This document shows, piece after piece, positions 10,398 to 22,185 of a DNA stretch of 64,000 nt (position 1 is the first letter of the stretch; each line of letters begins with the position of its first letter). This DNA is from Rhizomys pruinosus. Its lineage: Eukaryota; Chordata; Mammalia; Rodentia; Spalacidae. Where the stretch lies: assembly GCA_009823505.1 (NCBI GenBank), contig VZQC01005691.1:39324-103323 (forward strand). Direction: 5' to 3'. The notes beneath the pieces were generated by a model that was not told where the DNA came from, did not search any database, and saw only the letters and a program-made list of their open reading frames with translations. A program made the translations under genes and the position numbers.

Positions 10398-10827
10398 AAA
10401 GTTATGTGACCACAACAACCTGTGCTGTTCTTCAAATTCTACTGGATAATGCAGACAATATATAAGAATTGTCAGTAAAAATGGTGACCTATTAGTAAAA
10501 AAATGAAAGTGAATCAGAAAATCTACACTGAGAACATTTGTAGGAAAAACTACTAGAAAGTATCATTTGAACAAAAATCTAAAGGGAGTGAGTAAGCAAG
10601 CAAGAAACGAACCAAAAACCCACCATGAAACCTCCAGGGCTCCACTAATGCTTCACTGAATTGCAGGAAGGCCCAAGTATGTGGTGAGAGAGATAAGAGT
10701 AGAAATTGATGGGGTTCAAGTAGGAGAGAATGTCAAGCTTCCTAGTGACACAGCTTCGCCAGTCACTCAAGTGAAAAGAAAACCATTCTGAAAAATGAGC
10801 AATGGATTGAACAATTTTTTATTTTTA
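10398..10827. other. unassigned stretch
   Basis: No gene or repeat recognised. Confidence 0.5.
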
Positions 10828-10829
10828 CT

Positions 10830-10868
<39 letters not shown>

Positions 10869-11015
10869 TTTTGGTCTTTTTGAGTCAGGGTCTCCCTGTA
10901 GCCCCAGCTGTCCTGGAACTCACTATGTAGACCAGGCTAGCCTTGAACTCACAAAGATCTGCCTGCCTCTGCCTCCCGAGTGCTAGGATTAAAGGCGTGT
11001 GCCACCACGCCCAGC
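10828..11015 (-). mobile_element. B1 SINE with (TTTA)n tail
   Basis: Reverse-complement B1 whose A-rich tail has become a pure TTTA array (about 10829-10870). The body runs from GGTCTTTTTGAGTCAGGGTC to GCCACCACGCCCAGC. CAATTTTTT-like flanks on both sides are compatible with a target duplication. Confidence 0.93.
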
Positions 11016-11489
11016 AATTTTTTTTTAATTATTTTAACAAATTATTTGGCTGCTGGGCTCAGAATAAACCAAGTGTGAGTAAGAGCTTGAAAAGAGAGAG
11101 CCGTCGTGAGGCCTCTACAAAAGACTAAATGCAACGTTGCACTAGCGCGGGTCAGGGTGTTAAAGGGAAATGTGATAGACTGAATTATGTGAGAAAAAAA
11201 AAAACATTTTAGTCTATTCAAATGGAAAGATAGAAACCACAAGCCAAGCTGGGGTAGATAAAGGGGGGTTGGGGACAGGTACCCCGAGTAGACCTAGTGC
11301 CATAAAGGTAACATGGAAAAAAAACCATACAACTGTGCAGAACGAGTTCAGCCCACTCAACAAAACCTCATAGCCCAAACTATGAAACTTGTGTTATAAA
11401 TAGGTCTCCAGTCTTACTCTGTACACTACAGAAGCAGCACAAATAGAATGGAACACCACGTGAGATAAGGACTTAGTGGTACCAAACAT

Positions 11490-11592
11490 TCCACGTACTT
11501 CCTATGAGCTGGTCACTGTAAAGTATTAGTAAATATTATCTCATTTAATCCTCAAAACAATTCCATTTTACAGGTAAGTCAATTAAGCTATA
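11490..11592 (+). mobile_element. MIR fragment
   Basis: ATTATCTCATTTAATCCTCA followed by CCATTTTACAGGTAAG is the characteristic MIR 3' half. Confidence 0.65.
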
Positions 11593-11849
11593 TAAATGCT
11601 AGCCAAAGTTTAGATTAGCAAAACAGGGAACTCTGAACTAAGGTTAACTAAGGTTAAGATTGTTGTCCTAATGCTGCTTCAAATAGTGAGCAATGCAAAA
11701 TATAAGCACAAGATCAAGATGGAAAGATAAATTTATCCAGGAACAACTTTTGTCCTCTGGGAAGAATGCCCAAATGGACTAGTTTCATCAGCTCCTATAA
11801 CCTGCTTACCTAACAGACTTTCTAACAATGAACGCGGACCCTCTGTTCC
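11593..11849. other. unassigned stretch
   Basis: Nothing recognised between the MIR fragment and the inverted duplication. Confidence 0.5.
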
Positions 11850-12110
11850 TTTTTAGGCTGGGAAGAGCACATCATTAGATTCCACTGTCAACATTCCATG
11901 TTGATAATTTCTGGTTGGACCATTGCTTCCTCACTGCATTTCCCATTTTTTGGTGCTTGTTTACTGAATGTGTCTGTTTAAGCTCCAAGGCAATACCTCT
12001 GCTCATGGTCTACCGCAACAGCACAGCAGGAAGGCCAGCCCTAACAACTGTACTCTGCTCTCAACTATGAAAGTATTCAAAAAGAGGCTCAGGGCATTTA
12101 CAAAAATGTT
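11850..12110 (+). repeat. left arm of an exact 261-bp inverted duplication
   Basis: By eye this segment is the exact reverse complement of 13374-13634. The left arm is embedded in continuous sequence; the right arm stops at an N. The arms contain no recognised transposon. Perfect identity over 261 bp implies a very recent event or an assembly artefact. Confidence 0.93.
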
Positions 12111-12224
12111 GTTAAACGGTTTAAACCTGAGATACAACTTAGGTTAGGTTAATAAGGCAGCTGTGGATATTCTGGACATAAGAATTCTAAGCCTAGGGAA
12201 CAATTGCGGAAGAGGGGGCGTGGT

Positions 12225-12597
12225 AGAATGTAAAGGCCGATTGGGGTGAACGGTGAACTACAGAGATGTAGTCTGGACACTCATTTGATCAACTTGATTA
12301 GACAAACAACCTGTCACCCCCCACTGAATGGTGGGACTGTGGGGGTTTGGGCACACACGTCTGTAGATTGGTTTTGCATGAAGGAATCCTTATACTCATG
12401 GATTATCATATAGCTAAAAAATGAAAAAAAAAAACCACCTGAAAGATGCAGGACAGTTATGGCAGATACATGATCTGGGATGGGGGTGGGGGTGGGTGGG
12501 AAGGGGAAAGGAATATATGCCCATGATCTGAATTGGGAAAATGATGTACGAAATGCACAAACCATCAATAAAAATTAAATTAAAAAAAAAAAAAAGA
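12225..12597 (+). mobile_element. L1-like 3' end
   Basis: It has a G-rich polypurine tract (about 12478-12510), then ATGCACAAACCATCAATAAA and a poly(A) tail at 12583-12596. The terminal sequence matches the 3' ends near 730 and 59490. No coding part remains. Confidence 0.6.
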
Positions 12598-13099
12598 ATT
12601 CCTTTCTCAACAAAGACAAAATACAGGAAAGAACTGTAGGAATGGTGTTATGCATATCTGTACAATAGAAGTACAAATTCAACACTTTCTAGGACTGAAG
12701 AGTTCTGAGCTCTGTGTTAGAGCCTTAAATACTTGCCTGTCCCCAGATAAGCCATAGGGTGATGTCTTTGTATGTGATGTTTCTGCAACCAGAACACTTT
12801 TACTTGATCTGTTTTCACCTGAATATCTGCTAGTTCAGGACTTGATTAAGGGATCATCTTTTCTGTGAATCATCTTTTACCCAGTACATTCTGATCTCCC
12901 CTTCCCACTACTCTCAAAGTTGACCTCATAGACTTACTGTAGAACTGTCCTTAGCTGGTTTTGTTTGTGTGTGCATGTGTGTGTGTGCATGGATATGTGT
13001 ATATAGTCTCCCTTCCTTACATTGTTGGTGACTTTCTTCTGAAGTCTTTCTGTTTTAATGTGTGCATGCACATGTTTGCCTGCATATGTGCGTGCATGT

Positions 13100-13132
<33 letters not shown>

Positions 13133-13373
13133 TCATAGAAATGCACTATTTGTGAATGTTTACATTTCATTTTTTGAAGTCAATTTCCAGGAAGCCAAAT
13201 CTAGTTATCCTGTGTAGGATGAATCAGAAACTTGGGAGAGTTCAGACTTTGGAAGTCCTTTCAATAGTCCAAGAGTAAGATATAGAATTGAATTGGGCTG
13301 GAATGGGAAAGATGAAGGAAAAGGTGCCATAGATATCTTGGAGGGGAAAGTTAAGATAGTAAACCTGAACATA
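12598..13373. other. spacer of the inverted duplication
   Basis: Non-coding sequence between the two arms. It includes a GT-rich region with (GT)n at about 13099-13130. No gene recognised. Confidence 0.5.
13099..13130 (+). repeat. (GT)n microsatellite
   Basis: About 16 GT units within a broader TG/CA-rich region beginning near 12964. Confidence 0.93.
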
Positions 13374-13634
13374 AACATTTTTGTAAATGCCCTGAGCCTC
13401 TTTTTGAATACTTTCATAGTTGAGAGCAGAGTACAGTTGTTAGGGCTGGCCTTCCTGCTGTGCTGTTGCGGTAGACCATGAGCAGAGGTATTGCCTTGGA
13501 GCTTAAACAGACACATTCAGTAAACAAGCACCAAAAAATGGGAAATGCAGTGAGGAAGCAATGGTCCAACCAGAAATTATCAACATGGAATGTTGACAGT
13601 GGAATCTAATGATGTGCTCTTCCCAGCCTAAAAA
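13374..13634 (-). repeat. right arm of an exact 261-bp inverted duplication
   Basis: Exact reverse complement of 11850-12110 by eye. It ends directly against the N at 13635, so its right boundary is set by an assembly join rather than by a biological junction. Confidence 0.93.
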
Positions 13635-13635
13635 N
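13635..13635. other. single-N assembly join
   Basis: One N separates the right arm of the inverted duplication from a B2-type SINE that starts in mid-element. Both sides are therefore truncated exactly at the N, which indicates a scaffold or patch join. Confidence 0.9.
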
Positions 13636-13748
13636 CTGGAATTGGAGTTACGGACGGTTCTCAGCCGCCATGTGGGTGCTGGGGATCGAACCTGGGTCCT
13701 CTGCAAGAGCAGTCGGTGCTCTTAACCGCTAGGCCATCTCTCCAGCCC
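13636..13748 (-). mobile_element. B2/B3-type SINE cut by the N
   Basis: Reverse-complement 5' half of the young CpG-rich family, ending GGCCATCTCTCCAGCCC. The 3' half is missing at the N. Confidence 0.92.
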
Positions 13749-13784
13749 AAGAAAAATATTTAAAGCAGCATTTTTAAATTATCT

Positions 13785-13837
13785 TCATGCATGCTAGGCA
13801 AGAGCTCCAACCCTAAGCTGCATCTCCAGATCCACAG
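13785..13837 (-). mobile_element. ID-like element, diverged
   Basis: It contains CATGCATGCTAGGCAAGAGC followed by AGCTGCATCTCCAGATCC, the reverse complement of a diverged ID core. Confidence 0.55.
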
Positions 13838-13910
13838 CAAAAATTTTAATACATAACTGAGCTGGTGGAAATGAATGCATTTAATTAGAGAAACACAACA
13901 GAAACAAGCA

Positions 13911-14305
13911 TGCTGGATAGCTTTATTGTCAAGTTGACATGCCTGGGTTAAGAAAGCCTTAACTGGGGAATTTCTTCCACTCGTCTCTGGCCATTCGTGA
14001 TTGTTGAGCAATGTGGAAGGGCCCAGCCCACTGTGGGCCGTGCCACCCCTGGGCAGGTTGTTGTGTATTGTATAAGATGGCAGGTTGAGCTTGGGCCAAG
14101 GAATCAAGCCAGTAAGCAGCATTCCTCCATGGCCTGTGCTTCAGCGCTAGACTCCAGGTTCCTGCCCTGAATTTCTACATGGGCTCTCTAACTGATGAGC
14201 TGGGACTGGGAACTAACCTGGGAGATGTAAGATGAATAAACCCTTTCCTCCCCAAGTTGGTATTAGTCAGTGTTTTGTCACAGCAACTGAAGAGAAACTA
14301 GAACA
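13911..14305 (+). mobile_element. ORR1-type MaLR LTR
   Basis: It begins TGCTGGATAGCTTTATTGTC, then AAGTTGACATGCC; the later part has GAATAAACCCTTTCCTCCCC and ends GTCACAGCAACTGAAGAGAAACTAGAACA. It is the same subfamily as 61434-61804. No duplication is seen, so the first bases may be lost. Confidence 0.85.
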
Positions 14306-14496
14306 TGTTAATAGCAGAGCCAGCTATTTCTTCAGAGGTACTTGCTACTTCCCCCTGGCCTAAAATCTGCGGTTAATGGGTTGCTGACATTGAACAGGAG
14401 ACAAACCCCAGCCAGATGGGAGGTTGATCAAAGACTTTTTGTACAAAATTTATGAAAAAAAATAAATAAATAAAATAAAATTTATGATGGTTAATT

Positions 14497-14790
14497 GTAT
14501 TGGTTCCTTTTCTGTTGCTGTGATAAAACACCATGATCAAGACAACTTACAGAAGGAAGAGTTTATGTGAACTAACAGCTCCAGAGGGAAGAGAGTCCAT
14601 CATGGCAGGGAGTCATGGCACTGCTAAAGATCAATGTCCTCGGTGTCTGAACTAGGAAAACCACTATGGAAATATCTTCCACTCTCAGCTTTTGCTTTGC
14701 ATGTGAAGGAAAAGTATGAGTGGAGGAGGAAAGCCAGCATCTCCATGAGACCCTGACACAGGTCTACATGATTTGAGGGCCCGAATCCAC
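14497..14790 (-). mobile_element. antisense MaLR-type LTR fragment
   Basis: TTTTCTGTTGCTGTGATAAAACACC is the reverse complement of a typical MaLR LTR 3' end. Similarity fades toward 14790. Confidence 0.6.
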
Positions 14791-14797
14791 ATTGTCT

Positions 14798-15003
14798 AGC
14801 TGGAAAAATGGCTCAGCAATTAAAAGCACTGGCTGTACTTGCAGAGGATCTGGGTTCAATTCCAATTGAACACATGATGGCTACCAACCATTCATACCTC
14901 CAGTTCCAGGGGATCTGATGCTCTTTTCCTGGCTCCACAGACATTACAAGCACTGGTGCACTTATATACATGCACACAAAACACTTGTAAAATAAAATTA
15001 AAT
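14798..15003 (+). mobile_element. B2/B3-type SINE, old
   Basis: AGCTGGAAAAATGGCTCAGC start, a diverged B box, AGTTCCAGGGGATCTGATGC in the middle and an A-rich tail that directly adjoins the next B1. Confidence 0.82.
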
Positions 15004-15163
15004 AGCCGGGCATGGTGGTGCACACCTTTACTCCCAGCACTCGAGAGGCAGAGGCAGGTGAATCTTTGTGAGTCTTCAAGGCCAGCCTGGTCTACAGAGC
15101 AAGTTCCAGGACAGCTGGGGCTACAGGGAGACCCTGTCTCAAAAAAACCAAAAAAAAAAAAAA
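15004..15163 (+). mobile_element. B1 SINE
   Basis: GCCGGGCATGGTGGTGCACA to ACCCTGTCTCAAAAAAACC plus poly(A). It was inserted into the A-rich tail of the preceding B2-type copy. Confidence 0.94.
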
Positions 15164-16190
15164 TTCAAAAAATAAAAATAAAATAAAATTGTAAAAGTTA
15201 ACTAAATTACAAAACCCTGCCTAACAGGAAAACATGAAGTATGGGAACAAATGCAGGGAGACAGACTGATGCACCTGAAAGAGATGTGAACTATATCAAC
15301 TGCAAAATTCAGGTAGACTTCAAAAGCTGCCCCCTGCTGTGGAGACTATTAATATTAAAGAGATAGATGATTGCTAAGTCTCTATATTGAGAGGAAAGGC
15401 TTCTGACTTCAGGACTGCAGGCAAAGCATGATTAAAGGGAAAAGCTGATCACCGTTCTCTCCACCCCATCCAAATAGGTAGTGACATATTAGTATAACTC
15501 CCAAAGAAGGAAGCGTTGGGTCCTAAAGGCCTTGCTTAAGGAAGAATTTGTAAGGATAGAGGATGGTCAGTCTTGCCAACAACACTGATTGCTGTTTATT
15601 CTGTCTGCTCATAACCCAACTAGAATAGTCTAGGAGACTGTTATACTTCTGTTTGTCCTCTTCAGATGTGGCCAAAGGTCTGTCCCTGGGATAAGTCTGA
15701 GAAGCTAACCCTGGGTTATCTGGGTGTAGACACTCTTCTGTAGACATAATTGCACTGTAGAACACAAGATCCTTTTCTATTTTGTTGTGCTGAGGACTGA
15801 GTCAGTATTTTTTCCCCTAGAGAATTGAAATAGGAGGCTATCTCCATATATTTTTAACCTCTATTTTACATTTTCTTTTGGAGCAAGGTGTTTTGTTTTA
15901 TTTACTTGTATGTTTTGGATTTTAGAGATGATAAGGCATGTTAGGCTAGCACTCTACATGGGGCTATAGTCTCAGCTCTGAGCCCTATGATTTGTGTTGT
16001 AACTCTTAAACTACCCAATTAACCTACAACAGCTACTGTCAACACAAAAACAAACACACATGACTATGTTCCAATAAAAATTAACTTACAAAAATGGGTG
16101 GAAAGCTACAGACAGTATTCTTATTACTGACCCCTTCTTTGTCCTTTTCATTCTAAAAAAAATAAATAAATAAAAGGAGAAAGAGGAGAA
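15164..16190. other. unassigned stretch
   Basis: No gene or repeat family recognised over about 1 kb. The 80-codon minus frame at 15523-15765 has no domain I can name. Confidence 0.45.
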
Positions 16191-16194
16191 AAGG

Positions 16195-16630
16195 AAGGAA
16201 GGAACCCAACCAACCAACCAACCAAAGAGTGTATAAACTAATGTAGCCATTATAGAAATCAGTGTGAAGTCTTACTAAAAAATTAAAAATAAGTTACCAC
16301 ATGACCTAGCTATACTTACTACTCCTGGTATACATGCAAAAGACTCAACATCCTGCTACAGAGATTCTTGCTCATTCACGCTCATTGCCGTTTATTCATA
16401 ATTACTAAGAAATGGAATCAGCCTACATATCCACCAAAAATGAATGGATAAAGAAAATATCCATACATACTACAAATTTTATCCAGCCACAAAGAAAACT
16501 GAAACCATTACATTTTCAGAAAAATGAATGCAACTAGAAATCATTCTATTAAGTGTGGTAAACACCATGTGTTCACTCTCATATTTGAATCCTTTCCTCT
16601 AACTATTAAATATAAATATCCAGGTTGGAA
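16195..16630 (+). mobile_element. old L1 fragment, ORF2 3' end to 3'UTR
   Basis: The order of phrases (GCCATTATAGAAATCAGTGTG; ACCTAGCTATACTTACTACTCC; GAATGGATAAAGAAAATATCC; ATGAATGCAACTAGAAATC) matches the end of mammalian L1 ORF2 and the start of its 3'UTR. It is interrupted by stops and diverged. (CCAA)n lies at about 16206-16226. Confidence 0.75.
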
Positions 16631-17577
16631 TAAATGTGGATCACTGTAGTACCAAATGAGGTGAAAACGTCCATCGTTTTCCACATAAAGTCATTTGCCT
16701 GTGTGCTAAGGCACTCCGAGGCAGCAGCCATGGGTGGGCAGCAGGCGACACTGCGCACATCACCAGTGTCCTCTCTTTTGGAGTCTCTGCCTCTGGATTG
16801 CAGGATGTGGTTTTTCTTGTCATTTTGTGTAAAACATGTGTTTTACAAGATCTCGCTTTGCTAGAAGTAGGAAGCATAGAGGTAATACAGTTTTCTATTT
16901 TCTGATAAATGTGTATGATAAATGTGTATAATAAATGCAAAAACAATAACTATTACTGGTTGTTTGCTACTTCTGTTTCTAGATATTCTTCTTGTACTCT
17001 CTTACCAAAGCGCATAACTCCCCAAGGTGGACACTTGTAACTGATTTGCAAGGAGTGTGCTAACTACTAACAGGTACATGTGTGGTGCATCAGCTCACGT
17101 TCCTTCATGGGTACGCCAACACCACTCGACAATGTCCTAGGTCAGCCTTTGTGAGAAATATGAGCAGCCTGATTACTAATGGAGAAAACACTGAGCAAAC
17201 TGAGAGGTTTGTCCCATTCGCCTATGTCTTCCCCTCCCTGGGAAAAAGAGAGAAAAAAAGTAAGCTGAAGAAAAGGAAGAATTCTGCCTAGTCAACTTCC
17301 TGGATGTTGGAATTTGTTGCAGGAACCATAACTGTAACTCAAGGTTTCGGGGACTCCATTTGACAGGTGGTAGGAAGAAATGGATACCTTGCTACCAGCT
17401 TCTTTTCTGCTGAGCCTCAAGGGTCCTCCCCCAGAACTTTTAGAAAGAGAATTTGGAATGAAGGGATGAAAAATGGACAGGTCAGAGGGGAGCAAGGCTC
17501 CAAGTCATACACATCCTGCCTTTCTGAGAGGCATGAGCAATTGAATTGCAGTAAGGGTATCAAAAACTGTATAAGGG
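16631..17577. other. unassigned stretch
   Basis: Non-repetitive sequence. Overlapping open frames at 16634-16946 on both strands lack recognisable domains. Confidence 0.45.
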
Positions 17578-17682
17578 GCTGGGCATGATGACATGTGCCT
17601 GCAATCCCAGTACTCAGGAAGCTAACACAGGAGTGTGAAATGTTATAAGTTCAGCTCAGACTACACAGCAAAAAAATGAGTA
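17578..17682 (+). mobile_element. old B1-like fragment
   Basis: GGGCTGGGCATGATGACATG, then AATCCCAGTACTCAGGAAGC. Diverged and lacking the right end. Confidence 0.7.
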
Positions 17683-17724
17683 GAATGGGAAAAAAAAATG
17701 TTTCTACTAAATGGACAGCATACT

Positions 17725-18075
17725 AGTATATTTACTGTTACTATAACAAAATTCCTGAAGCTGGGTACTTTTGAAGCAAAAGGTATGTTTAGCCCATAGC
17801 TTTGAAGGCTTAAAATCCAATCTGGTGGCCCATCAGTCTGGCCTCTGGTAAGGTGTGTCACCATAATCTAATCATGTGTCATCATAACAAGAACATTGGT
17901 AAGATGATACCACAAGCCAGGAAGCCAGAGTTAGGGGAACGGGCAAGCTTTTTATTTTTTAACAACTTATGGAGAAAACTAACTTTCAGTCTTACCAGAA
18001 TTACCTTTATTCCTTTCCAGTGCCAAACCTCAGTGACCTAAGGACCTCCTACTAAGTCCCACCTCTTGAAGATCC
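17725..18075 (-). mobile_element. antisense MaLR-type LTR
   Basis: ACTGTTACTATAACAAAATTCC opens it, followed by AAAAGGTATGTTTAGCCCAT and, near the other end, GACCTCCTACTAAGTCCCACC. This order is that of an antisense MaLR/MST-like LTR. Boundaries approximate. Confidence 0.6.
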
Positions 18076-18293
18076 CACGCTTCTTAACATCTCCACCCTG
18101 GGAAACAAGCTCCTATACACAGAACTGCCACCAAACCATGCAGACCACATCAGTGCTCCATAGCAGCCATCAGGTGGGAGATGCAACCAGACACCCAACA
18201 AAAGCCACAGGTGCCCGAGGGCAGGCCCCTCACCAGCCAGGTCTCCCTCTTCAGATTGGTGGTGGAGATAGTGTTCAAGGTAGCTGTGACTGT

Positions 18294-18360
18294 GCTGGGA
18301 ATTGAGCCCAGGGTTCATGCATGTTAACATGCTCTATCACAGACTCACGTTCTCAACCTA
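18294..18360 (-). mobile_element. ID-like element
   Basis: GCTGGGAATTGAGCCCAGGG then CATGCATGTTAACATGCTC is the reverse complement of an ID core with its B box. Confidence 0.65.
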
Positions 18361-18975
18361 ATCATCTGATGAGCAACTAGGGCTTATGCAGAAAACTCCC
18401 AACACCAATGCACAGGCTATCAAAGGATCTACTTTCCCAATTCCCTCAAGTTACAACTAAAAGAGAGAAGAAAATATTACATACCACAGTGAGTGATAGA
18501 CAACTTTTACTTGAATATGTTTGCCAGGACCTCCCAAGAGGCAGATTCCAAGAAATAATTAGATATGCAAATGATTAGGTATGAGAGCAGGAGATAGGAA
18601 AAGCTCTCAGAGTATGATGTTCGAACAACAGCTGTGAGAAGACAAAAAGGGCAGGTTGGGTGGCCACGTCACAGACTATAGTGGAGACCTGAAGCCATCA
18701 TCACCAGGCAGATAGGCCAGCAAGGAGCAGAATCTACCCATGAGGAAAGCCAGGCGGGGTAGCAGTACCTGGGCTTAGAATCTGTGGTATGCTTAGTTAC
18801 AGTGCAGCCTGGCCCACAAGCAGCCTTGCTATGGCCCCTGAAAGCTGTCAGCTAGCTAGTCTCTTTGCAGTGTGTTCTTACTTCATAGAAGACAGGAACT
18901 CCAAAAGCTGCCCAAGATCGATCCAGTCCTTGCATGGTGGTATGAACTTCAGATTTTTCATTACAGTGACATTAT
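18361..18975. other. unassigned stretch
   Basis: Nothing recognised. Confidence 0.5.
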
Positions 18976-18987
18976 AAAGATTTTGAG

Positions 18988-19186
18988 GGGCTAGAACAAT
19001 GGCTCAGCAGTTAAGATCACTGGCCGCTCTTGTAGAAGACCAGGGTCTGAATCCCAGCACCCACACAGCGACTAACAACTGTCTGGCCAGTTCCAAGGAA
19101 CCCAAGGTCCCCTCCTGGTCTCCATGGGCATTGCATGACATGGGTATACTTGCAGACAACACAGTCATACACATAAAATAAAAGTA
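18988..19186 (+). mobile_element. B2/B3-type SINE
   Basis: Starts GGGCTAGAACAATGGCTCAG, with a tRNA-like promoter and an A-rich end. A 12-bp target duplication AAAGATTTTGAG lies at 18976-18987 and 19187-19198. Confidence 0.9.
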
Positions 19187-19197
19187 AAAGATTTTGA

Positions 19198-19322
19198 GCC
19201 AGGTGTGATAATAAATGACTGTAATTCCAGGATGTAAAAGGGTAAGGCAAGAGGCTCATGAGTTTGAGGTTATCCTGGCCTGCATACTGAAACTCTGACT
19301 CAGGGGGAAAAAAAATAATAAA
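19198..19322 (+). mobile_element. old B1-like element
   Basis: GCCAGGTGTGATAATAAATG to CTCTGACTCAGGGGG and an A-rich tail. Strongly diverged. Confidence 0.6.
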
Positions 19323-20350
19323 GAGCCAAAACTCATTATTAGATTAGATACAAAGACTGTGAAAAATTAAGCCCTAATGACACCTGGCGACAACTGGACA
19401 GATTGTAATGGCCTTCAATACAATACCTAGGATAAATCAAACTGGTAGGCAAGATTGAATTCAGAATTAAAGTTTACCATTAAGTAATCTCTTCTTTATT
19501 TGCAAGTGACTGAAAAGCCCCACTCAATTTAACTCAAATTGATAGATTACATACAAGCTAATATAGCTATTAAGTCTACCAGAAAGACTTACTTTTCCAG
19601 TGGCCAGTGGCGTCTCCAGCATCACAGGCAGCTTCCTCTGTACTGGCCACACTCTCGGACTCCACAGCAGCCGCAGGCTTACATTGCAGCATCTAGTTCA
19701 GGACACGGGGACATTTTTCCAAAGGATAAAATCAACCTGGTTTCATCAAAGTGAATCTTCTTAGCATCGATGATCTCCATGTAGGCATGTCCTGAAGTAT
19801 TCATTGGTGATTAACTAAACAGTAATGTCTGAGATGTACACAGAGCCGATTCGCTGTTGAAAGTGAAGGAGATTACATATTACCCCAAGTTAGACACCAT
19901 ACCCACAAAGGAGATTAGTGGATATTGAGTAGCAAAAACAAAATTTAACCATCCTGGACAGGCAAACATGGTTTCACAAGCAGGGTGTGGTGCACATTTA
20001 AGAAAACTCAAGCCTCATGATGCTGGTGGAGTTCTTGAAATCACCCCCGGCCACTAGCAGAGGTCTAAACTGTGAGTGATGAATAGCTCTGGTTCCCACA
20101 CAAGCACTTATGGGGCAAAACCAGTATAAGACATGTCAGGAATTAGTTTTGTTCCATTTTGTTTTGTGAGAATTCTTGTGGTTGGTACAACAGTCAGATC
20201 TGTCTTTGTGTCTAATTCACATTCCCTGATACAGGTTTAGTTTCAGCTGTTCCTTTCTGGGAAAGACTCCTCTGGGAATCAGGGAATTTTGGAAGACTGG
20301 AACCTAAAGTGGACAAAGGCCTATTTGAACCCTTCTTATTTCCACTTGAG
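19323..20350. other. unassigned stretch
   Basis: About 1 kb without a recognised gene or repeat. Old transposon remnants beyond recognition are likely. Confidence 0.4.
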
Positions 20351-20352
20351 TT

Positions 20353-20706
20353 TGAAGTGTCCCCCACAGACTCAGACCCTAGGGTTTGAGGGGGTTCCTT
20401 AATGGGTTTTGGGGAAGCTTGGCTCCTGAGAGTTGGGACCTAAGTAATTAAGGAAGGCATGTTGGGAAATGGGGCTGAGTTAGAGGAAGTACACCACTGA
20501 GGACGTGTCCTTGGGATGATGTCTTGTCCCGTCCCCTTGTTATATGCTGTCTTCTTTGCTTACTATCCACCATGATGTAAACGCATCTGCTCTGTCATCC
20601 CCTCTTTACTATGGTGGACTTAACACTTCTGAAACTGAGATACAATAGGCTTTAAATTGTTTCTGACAGGTATTTTGGCCACAGTGATGGGAAAAGTAAC
20701 AAAAAC
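20353..20706 (+). mobile_element. MaLR/MLT-like LTR, old
   Basis: It starts GTTTGAAGTGTCCCCCACAG and ends GGCCACAGTGATGGGAAAAG, with CTTTACTATGGTGGACTTAA between, in the order found in MaLR LTRs. Strongly diverged. Confidence 0.5.
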
Positions 20707-20904
20707 TCATTTATATTAGCCTGGCCTTTTCAGCTTAGAAGTGCTTTGTGGTACACAAAAACCCCTGGAGGCATCTTTGACATGACTAAAAGTAAAATAC
20801 AGGTTCCACTAGGGGGTGCTAAGCTTCAAACTAAAAATACAAGCTTACACCTTTGATTTGCCTGTGCCTGATCAAATGACAACACTCTCCTCTCCTCCAT
20901 CTGT

Positions 20905-21019
20905 GTTTGTCTCTATTTCTGTTTCTCTGTCTGTCTGTCTCTCTGTCTCTGTCTTTGTCTCTCTTCCCGTCTCTATCTCTGTCTCTCTCCATGTGTGTGT
21001 GTGTGTGTGTGTGTGTGTT
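20905..21019 (+). repeat. pyrimidine-rich CTCTGT array with (GT)n
   Basis: Irregular TCTCTGTC units (20905-20990) pass into about 11 GT units (20993-21017). Confidence 0.9.
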
Positions 21020-21042
21020 TGTTCCTTCCTTCCCACTGTTTT

Positions 21043-21168
21043 TTGAAACAAGATCTCATGTAATCCAGCCAGTCACGGAATCCACTAAGTAGAGGATGAA
21101 TGTTACCTTCTACTCCTAATCAACCTCACTTCATCTCCCAAGTGCAGGGATTACAGGCCTGTGCCAAT
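21043..21168 (-). mobile_element. old B1-like element
   Basis: GAAACAAGATCTCATGTAATCC to GCAGGGATTACAGGCCTGTGCC, a strongly diverged reverse-complement B1. Confidence 0.6.
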
Positions 21169-21676
21169 AAGCAAGTAATGACTTCCTTAACTGGCATTTT
21201 CCAGTAAGCCGAGCCCGAGGCCAGCAATCTATTATTATAGGATATAATCCCAAGGAGCAAAGATGAGGCCAATACTGCATCGCTGAGCTGTGACAGCTTG
21301 ATGTTAACCACAACTGGTTCCTAGAGCTTACAGTGCCATTCACCAAGAAGGCATATGAAAACAGCTTCCCAGAGGTGGACCTCCACACTGGCTGACCTTT
21401 CCATCAGTCAGAGTTTCTCATGGCCTGGTATGGCTCAGTGGATAGGGCTGAAATAAGTGCCCAAGGACCTCCAGGACAGGCAAGGAGCAGCAACAGGTCC
21501 CTGATAGAAAAACAATGCTCAGGACAAACAGTGCAACTAACCAAGAGTTACAGGGTGTATGAGCAACATTGTCTTCTCATTCAACAAGATAGCTATGGAG
21601 TTCTTATGCTATTCTTAGCTGAAAATAGATCTCCACATGCATGGAATAGTCTCTGAAAATTTGGTTATTGTATCTT
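21169..21676. other. unassigned stretch
   Basis: No gene or repeat recognised. Confidence 0.5.
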
Positions 21677-21916
21677 CTTTTTTTCTTATTTATTTTTGTA
21701 TGTGTATGAGTGTACTGTCTGCATGTAGGTTTGTGCACCATGTCGTGCATGTGAGGAGGTCAGAAGAGGGACGTCAGATTCCCTGGAAACTGAGTTCTCC
21801 TGGAATTGGAGTTTCAGGGACGTTCTCAGCCACCATTGGGTGCTGGGGATCAAACCCATGTCCTCTGTAAGAGAGGTGGCGCTCTTAACCACTATAGGCC
21901 ATCTTCTCCAGCCCCT
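21677..21916 (-). mobile_element. B2/B3-type SINE, long subfamily, many small indels
   Basis: Reverse-complement copy with the 17-bp duplication. Compared with sister copies it carries several single-base gains and losses, e.g. ACCACTATAGGCCATCTTCTCC where others read ACCGCTAGGCCATCTCTCC. Confidence 0.9.
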
Positions 21917-22019
21917 TATGTATATTTCTATAAATAATCCTTTTCTTACTGGGGAAAAAATGAATGTCATGCTATAATTGATTGAATTAACAGTGCTGTT
22001 TGCTTTTAAGATTGAGTAC

Positions 22020-22185
22020 TTTTTGTTTTTCATTTTTGTTTTTGTTTGAGACAGAGTCTCTCACCAGCCCCCGTCTGGGTGCAACTCACTATGTAGACCA
22101 GGCTGGCCTCACTCTCACAAAAAGATACCCATGCCTGAGCCTCACCAGTACTGGGACTAAAATCCTGAGCCGCCACACCCAGCCC
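22020..22185 (-). mobile_element. B1 SINE, diverged
   Basis: GAGACAGAGTCTCTCACCAG, AACTCACTATGTAGACCAGG and GCCGCCACACCCAGCC mark a reverse-complement B1 with several indels. Confidence 0.82.
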
